Assembly (NCBI GenBank): GCA_002167465.1
Contig: NHBL01000014.1
Span: 105,908-115,391, forward strand
Direction: 5' to 3'
DNA from: a bacterium TMED6
GTDB taxonomy: Bacteria > Fidelibacterota > Marinisomatia > SCGC-AAA003-L08 > D37C17
DNA: 9,484 nucleotides
Shown: positions 6,766 through 9,484 of the stretch, one piece after another
Layout of the letters: every line of letters begins with the position of its first letter
Numbering within the stretch: position 1 is the stretch's first letter
The notes under the pieces: model-generated
What the model saw: the letters and a program-made list of their open reading frames with translations, nothing else
What the model was told of the DNA's origin: nothing
Database searches by the model: none
Position numbers and translations under genes: made by a program

Positions 6766-7739
6766 TCTAAACTATTTAATAAATATTCTAATATATCATC
6801 ACATGACATACCATCTGCCTCTGCATTAAAGTTTGGAATAATTCTATGACGTAAAACAGGTTTAACCACATATTTAATATCATCAATTTCAGGAGTAGTT
6901 CTATTATTCATTAAAGCATTCGCTTTTGCAGCCAAAACTAAAATAGAACTAGCTCTTGGTCCTGCTCCCCAATTAAGCCATTTTTGTATAGATTTATCTG
7001 AATTATTATCTAATCTAGTAGATCGAACAAATTTAACAGCAAAATTAATCACATGGTCTGAAACAGGCATATTAATTACTAAATTTTGAAAAATGATTAA
7101 CTGTTCAGAATTAATTATTGGTTTAATTTCTGTATTAATAATTTGATGCATATTTTTTACAATTGTATTTTCTTCATTTTCATTAGGATACTTAATAATT
7201 AGATTAAACATAAAACGATCTAACTGAGCTTCAGGTAATGGATATGTTCCTTCCTGTTCTATTGGGTTTTGAGTTGCAAATACAAAAAAAGGATTATTAA
7301 GTTTATAAGTTTCATTACCAATTGTAATATTTTTTTCTTGCATTGCTTGTAATAATGCTGATTGAGTTTTAGGGGGAGTTCTATTAATTTCATCTGCTAA
7401 AATAATATTTCCAAATATAGGGCCCTTATAAAATTTAAACTCCCTTTTTCCTGAAGTTTTATTTTCCTGTATAATCTCAGTACCAGTAATATCAGAAGGC
7501 ATTAAGTCAGGTGTGAATTGTATTCTGCTAAAATCTAAGGCTAAAGCTTTAGCTACACTATTAATTAATAACGTTTTTGCTAGACCTGGAACACCTTCAA
7601 GAATAATATGACCATTACATAATAATGCAATAAAAATTTGGTTAATTATATTTTCTTGGCCAACAATTACCTTAGAAATTTCTTTGTTAAAATCTTTTTT
7701 TAATTTAGTTAAGTTTTCTACTTCTTTAATGTTATTCAT
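6762..7739 (-). CDS. MoxR-family AAA+ ATPase
   Basis: The 325-residue product has the full set of MoxR motifs: Walker A GVPGLAKT (49-56), Walker B ILADEINR (113-120), sensor 1 with the long family motif FATQNPIEQEGTYPLPEAQ (154-172) and LDRF (173-176), and sensor 2 GAGPRAS (258-264). Length is typical for the family. MoxR proteins are cytoplasmic ATP-driven chaperones that act on vWA-domain partners and help mature enzymes or envelope complexes. Here the partner is presumably the DUF58 protein encoded next, whose start codon overlaps this gene's stop. AAGGA four bases before the ATG supports the start. It is transcribed away from rlmN, from the shared 96-base intergenic region. Confidence 0.96.
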   Translation of the reverse strand: MNNIKEVENLTKLKKDFNKEISKVIVGQENIINQIFIALLCNGHIILEGVPGLAKTLLINSVAKALALDFSRIQFTPDLMPSDITGTEIIQENKTSGKREFKFYKGPIFGNIILADEINRTPPKTQSALLQAMQEKNITIGNETYKLNNPFFVFATQNPIEQEGTYPLPEAQLDRFMFNLIIKYPNENEENTIVKNMHQIINTEIKPIINSEQLIIFQNLVINMPVSDHVINFAVKFVRSTRLDNNSDKSIQKWLNWGAGPRASSILVLAAKANALMNNRTTPEIDDIKYVVKPVLRHRIIPNFNAEADGMSCDDILEYLLNSLE

Positions 7740-7743
7740 ATAT

Positions 7744-7748
7744 TCCTT
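7744..7748 (-). promoter_or_regulatory. Ribosome binding site of moxR
   Basis: On the minus strand AAGGA is followed after four bases by the ATG at 7739, supporting that start. Confidence 0.55.
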
Positions 7749-7752
7749 AAAA

Positions 7753-7782
7753 TTGATTGGTGTTTAATGTATCAAATATGTT
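7753..7782 (+). promoter_or_regulatory. Weak candidate rlmN promoter
   Basis: TTGATT (7753-7758) and TATGTT (7777-7782) are spaced by 18 bases and each matches four of six consensus bases. A transcript would begin near 7789. This is the best rightward candidate I see before rlmN, but it is weak. Confidence 0.2.
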
Positions 7783-7810
7783 AAATATGAACAATAAATT
7801 TACTTAATAA

Positions 7811-7840
7811 ATTATATCTTAATAAAAGTGTATATATGAA
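7811..7840 (-). promoter_or_regulatory. Candidate moxR promoter
   Basis: On the minus strand a perfect TATAAT (7816 to 7811) follows TTCATA (7840 to 7835; four of six bases of the -35 consensus) at an 18-base spacing. Transcription would start near 7804 and give a leader of about 65 bases before moxR. The -35 box overlaps the rlmN start codon on the other strand. AT-rich DNA makes such matches common, so this is tentative. Confidence 0.35.
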
Positions 7841-8861
7841 TTTTACAATCAAAGGAAAAACTATTAATCAACTTGAAGAATTTGTTATTAAAAATGGATT
7901 TCCTAAATATAGGGCTCAACAAATATATAACTGGATGTATAAACATGGTACATTTGATATAAGAAGTATGAAAAATATTTCAAATGATTTGAAATCATTT
8001 TTAATTGATAATACAATTATAAATACTTTAACATTACATGATAAATCTGAGTGTGACAATACAGTCAAATTTTTATTTAAAACACAAACTAATCAATTTA
8101 TTGAATCTGTTAGTATGATTGAGGATGATAAACACACAATATGTTTATCATCACAAGTAGGCTGTAGTGTTGATTGTGATTTTTGTGCAACTGGAAAAAT
8201 GGGATTTATTAGTAATTTAAGTGCGGGTGAAATTATTGATCAACTATTATTTATTAAAAACACAATCAATAATCCAATAACAAATATTGTTTTTATGGGT
8301 ATGGGCGAACCATTTTTAAATTATAACAATGTAATTAATGCTGCTAAATTAATGAATGATGATAATGGTTTAAATTTTGGAGCAAATAGAATTACAATAT
8401 CTACAGCAGGTATAATACCTAAAATAAATAAATTTATTGATGACAAATTAAAGTTTAATTTAGCTATTTCTTTAAATGCTTCTAATGATGAAACAAGAAA
8501 TAAATTAATGCCAATTAATAAAAAATGGCCAATAAAAGATTTAATTAAAGTAGCTAAAAAGTTTAATGAAAATAATAGAAATAACATTACTTTTGAATAT
8601 GTATTAATTGATACTATAAATGATACTCATCAAGATGCTAAGCAATTAGCAAAATTATTAAAAAATAGTGGGTGTAAATTAAATATTATACCTTTTAACT
8701 CTATTGGGAATGAATATTCTCGACCCAGTGAAAATAGTATAAATAGTTTTTTAAAAATTATTCATGAAGAGCATGAAGGTTTTAGAATATTAGTTAGATG
8801 GAGTAAAGGTGTTGATATTAATGCTGGTTGCGGGCAATTAGCAACGAAAGGTTTAAAATAA
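7836..8861 (+). CDS. rlmN: Dual-specificity 23S rRNA/tRNA adenine-C2 methyltransferase RlmN
   Basis: RlmN is a cytoplasmic radical-SAM enzyme that puts a methyl group on C2 of A2503 in 23S rRNA and of A37 in some tRNAs. The 4Fe-4S motif CxxxCxxC is at Cys110, Cys114 and Cys117. GMGEP (155-159) is the SAM-contact motif. The two mechanistic cysteines are present: Cys103, seven residues before the cluster motif, and Cys332 in GCGQL. Glu90 matches the E. coli Glu105 position. These features separate it from ordinary radical-SAM proteins; the related Cfr (C8 methylation) shares the cysteines, but a housekeeping RlmN is far more likely without resistance context. The length of 341 residues is normal. 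No strong Shine-Dalgarno is seen before the ATG. The stop codon directly abuts the next gene in the same reading frame. Confidence 0.96.
   Translation: MNFTIKGKTINQLEEFVIKNGFPKYRAQQIYNWMYKHGTFDIRSMKNISNDLKSFLIDNTIINTLTLHDKSECDNTVKFLFKTQTNQFIESVSMIEDDKHTICLSSQVGCSVDCDFCATGKMGFISNLSAGEIIDQLLFIKNTINNPITNIVFMGMGEPFLNYNNVINAAKLMNDDNGLNFGANRITISTAGIIPKINKFIDDKLKFNLAISLNASNDETRNKLMPINKKWPIKDLIKVAKKFNENNRNNITFEYVLIDTINDTHQDAKQLAKLLKNSGCKLNIIPFNSIGNEYSRPSENSINSFLKIIHEEHEGFRILVRWSKGVDINAGCGQLATKGLK
8847..8851 (+). promoter_or_regulatory. Ribosome binding site supporting the TTG start of the phosphorylase gene
   Basis: AAAGG lies ten bases before TTG at 8862, within the last codons of rlmN. No in-frame ATG occurs until well inside the conserved region, so this site and the TTG form the best start. 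Confidence 0.4.
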
Positions 8862-9484
8862 TTGAAAAAAATTATAGATCACATTAAAAAATATATTAAA
8901 TATAATATTGATATTTCTGTTGTAACGGGTTCAGGTTTATCTGAAATAAAAAATATTCTGGAAGATCCTATTGTAATTAATTATGAAGATATACCTGGAT
9001 ATTTTAATACAACAGTGAAAGGTCACGATGGTGCTTTCCATTTTGGAAAATTTAAAGATAAAAACATATTAATAGCTGTTGGAAGATTTCATTATTATGA
9101 GGGTTTAACAATAGAAGAAGTTGGTTTACCTATCAAAGTATTTAATGAATTAGGATGCAAAAATATTATTTTGACAAATTCAGCTGGTTGTTTACAAAGT
9201 ACATGGAATTTAGGGGACATAATGATTGTTTCCGGCCATTATGATTTTACTTTTAAAAATAATTCGCAAAACCCTGAGGTTATTAAAGGAAATAAATTTT
9301 ATAGTGAATCTTTAATACTTCAAGCCTTAAAAATAAATCCAAAATTAAGACAAGGTAACTATGGTTGGGTATTAGGACCAATGTATGAAACAAGATCAGA
9401 AATAAAAAATATGAAAAATCATGGTGTTAATGCTGTAGGTATGTCGACAGTCCCTGAAGTAATTATGAGTAAAAAATTAAACCT
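8862..9484 (+). CDS. Purine nucleoside phosphorylase (PNP/MTAP family), 3' end beyond the window
   Basis: The enzyme cleaves purine nucleosides with phosphate to base and ribose-1-phosphate in salvage. The open frame has 207 codons and runs off the right edge; the family is usually about 270 residues. Motifs of the trimeric PNP class are in order: VTGSGL (about 21-26), KGHDG (about 53-57, His of the phosphate site), GRFHYYEG (about 76-83, Arg and His), TNSAG (about 107-111), GPMYET (about 170-175, catalytic Glu) and VGMSTVPE (about 192-199). It is divergent: GSGLG reads GSGLS, AAGG reads SAGC, and the region around NPLxGPN to RFPDMSxAYD is shortened and poorly conserved. The frame opens right after the rlmN stop, so TTG at 8862 is the first and best start; the first in-frame ATG falls after the TNSAG motif. 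It is probably cotranscribed with rlmN. Confidence 0.9.
   Translation, partial: MKKIIDHIKKYIKYNIDISVVTGSGLSEIKNILEDPIVINYEDIPGYFNTTVKGHDGAFHFGKFKDKNILIAVGRFHYYEGLTIEEVGLPIKVFNELGCKNIILTNSAGCLQSTWNLGDIMIVSGHYDFTFKNNSQNPEVIKGNKFYSESLILQALKINPKLRQGNYGWVLGPMYETRSEIKNMKNHGVNAVGMSTVPEVIMSKKLN

Noticed and set aside
7774..7789. Direct repeat AAATATG-TT-AAATATG before rlmN, as a regulator site
   Set aside because: Seven-base A/T-rich repeats are common at this base composition, and there is no further copy or symmetry.
8321..8587. Minus-strand open frame of 88 codons with hydrophobic content
   Set aside because: It is antisense to the radical-SAM core of rlmN; the hydrophobicity comes from reading Lys/Asn-rich codons backwards.

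Overview
The window is very AT-rich, tightly packed bacterial DNA with no mobile elements, RNA genes or CRISPR seen. A secreted nuclease ending in dockerin-type calcium repeats, short lipoprotein signals, tandem FKBP and TPR lipoproteins and a MoxR/DUF58 pair together resemble marine Candidatus Marinimicrobia (SAR406/Marinisomatota) or a relative in the FCB group. This is an inference from gene style; no marker gene settles it.

Layout. (1) 1-765, minus strand: 5' part of an unrecognised protein running off the left edge. (2) 766-843: short divergent intergenic region with a perfect 8-bp inverted repeat flanking a TATAAT box. (3) 844-5886, plus strand: six genes with overlaps or gaps of at most 19 bases, so almost certainly one operon: a small exported, possibly barrel-like protein; a secreted endonuclease I with a dockerin pair; a membrane-anchored double-FKBP prolyl isomerase; a BamE/SmpA-like lipoprotein; a PfkB-family kinase; and a TPR lipoprotein. 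(4) 5878-7739, minus strand: moxR followed by a DUF58/vWA gene (4-base overlap), whose 3' end overlaps the TPR gene tail to tail. (5) 7740-7835: divergent promoter region. (6) 7836-9484, plus strand: rlmN followed directly by a purine nucleoside phosphorylase gene that starts with TTG and runs off the right edge.

How the genes may work together. Five of the six operon products carry an export signal, lipobox or membrane anchor, so the operon looks like an envelope or secretion unit built around an extracellular nuclease, with folding (FKBP) and envelope-assembly (BamE-like, TPR) proteins alongside. The PfkB kinase is the cytoplasmic outsider. With the nearby purine nucleoside phosphorylase it could point to use of extracellular nucleic acid, but its substrate cannot be read from sequence. 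MoxR and DUF58 are a known chaperone/vWA pair, here without the BatA/BatB partners that often follow them.
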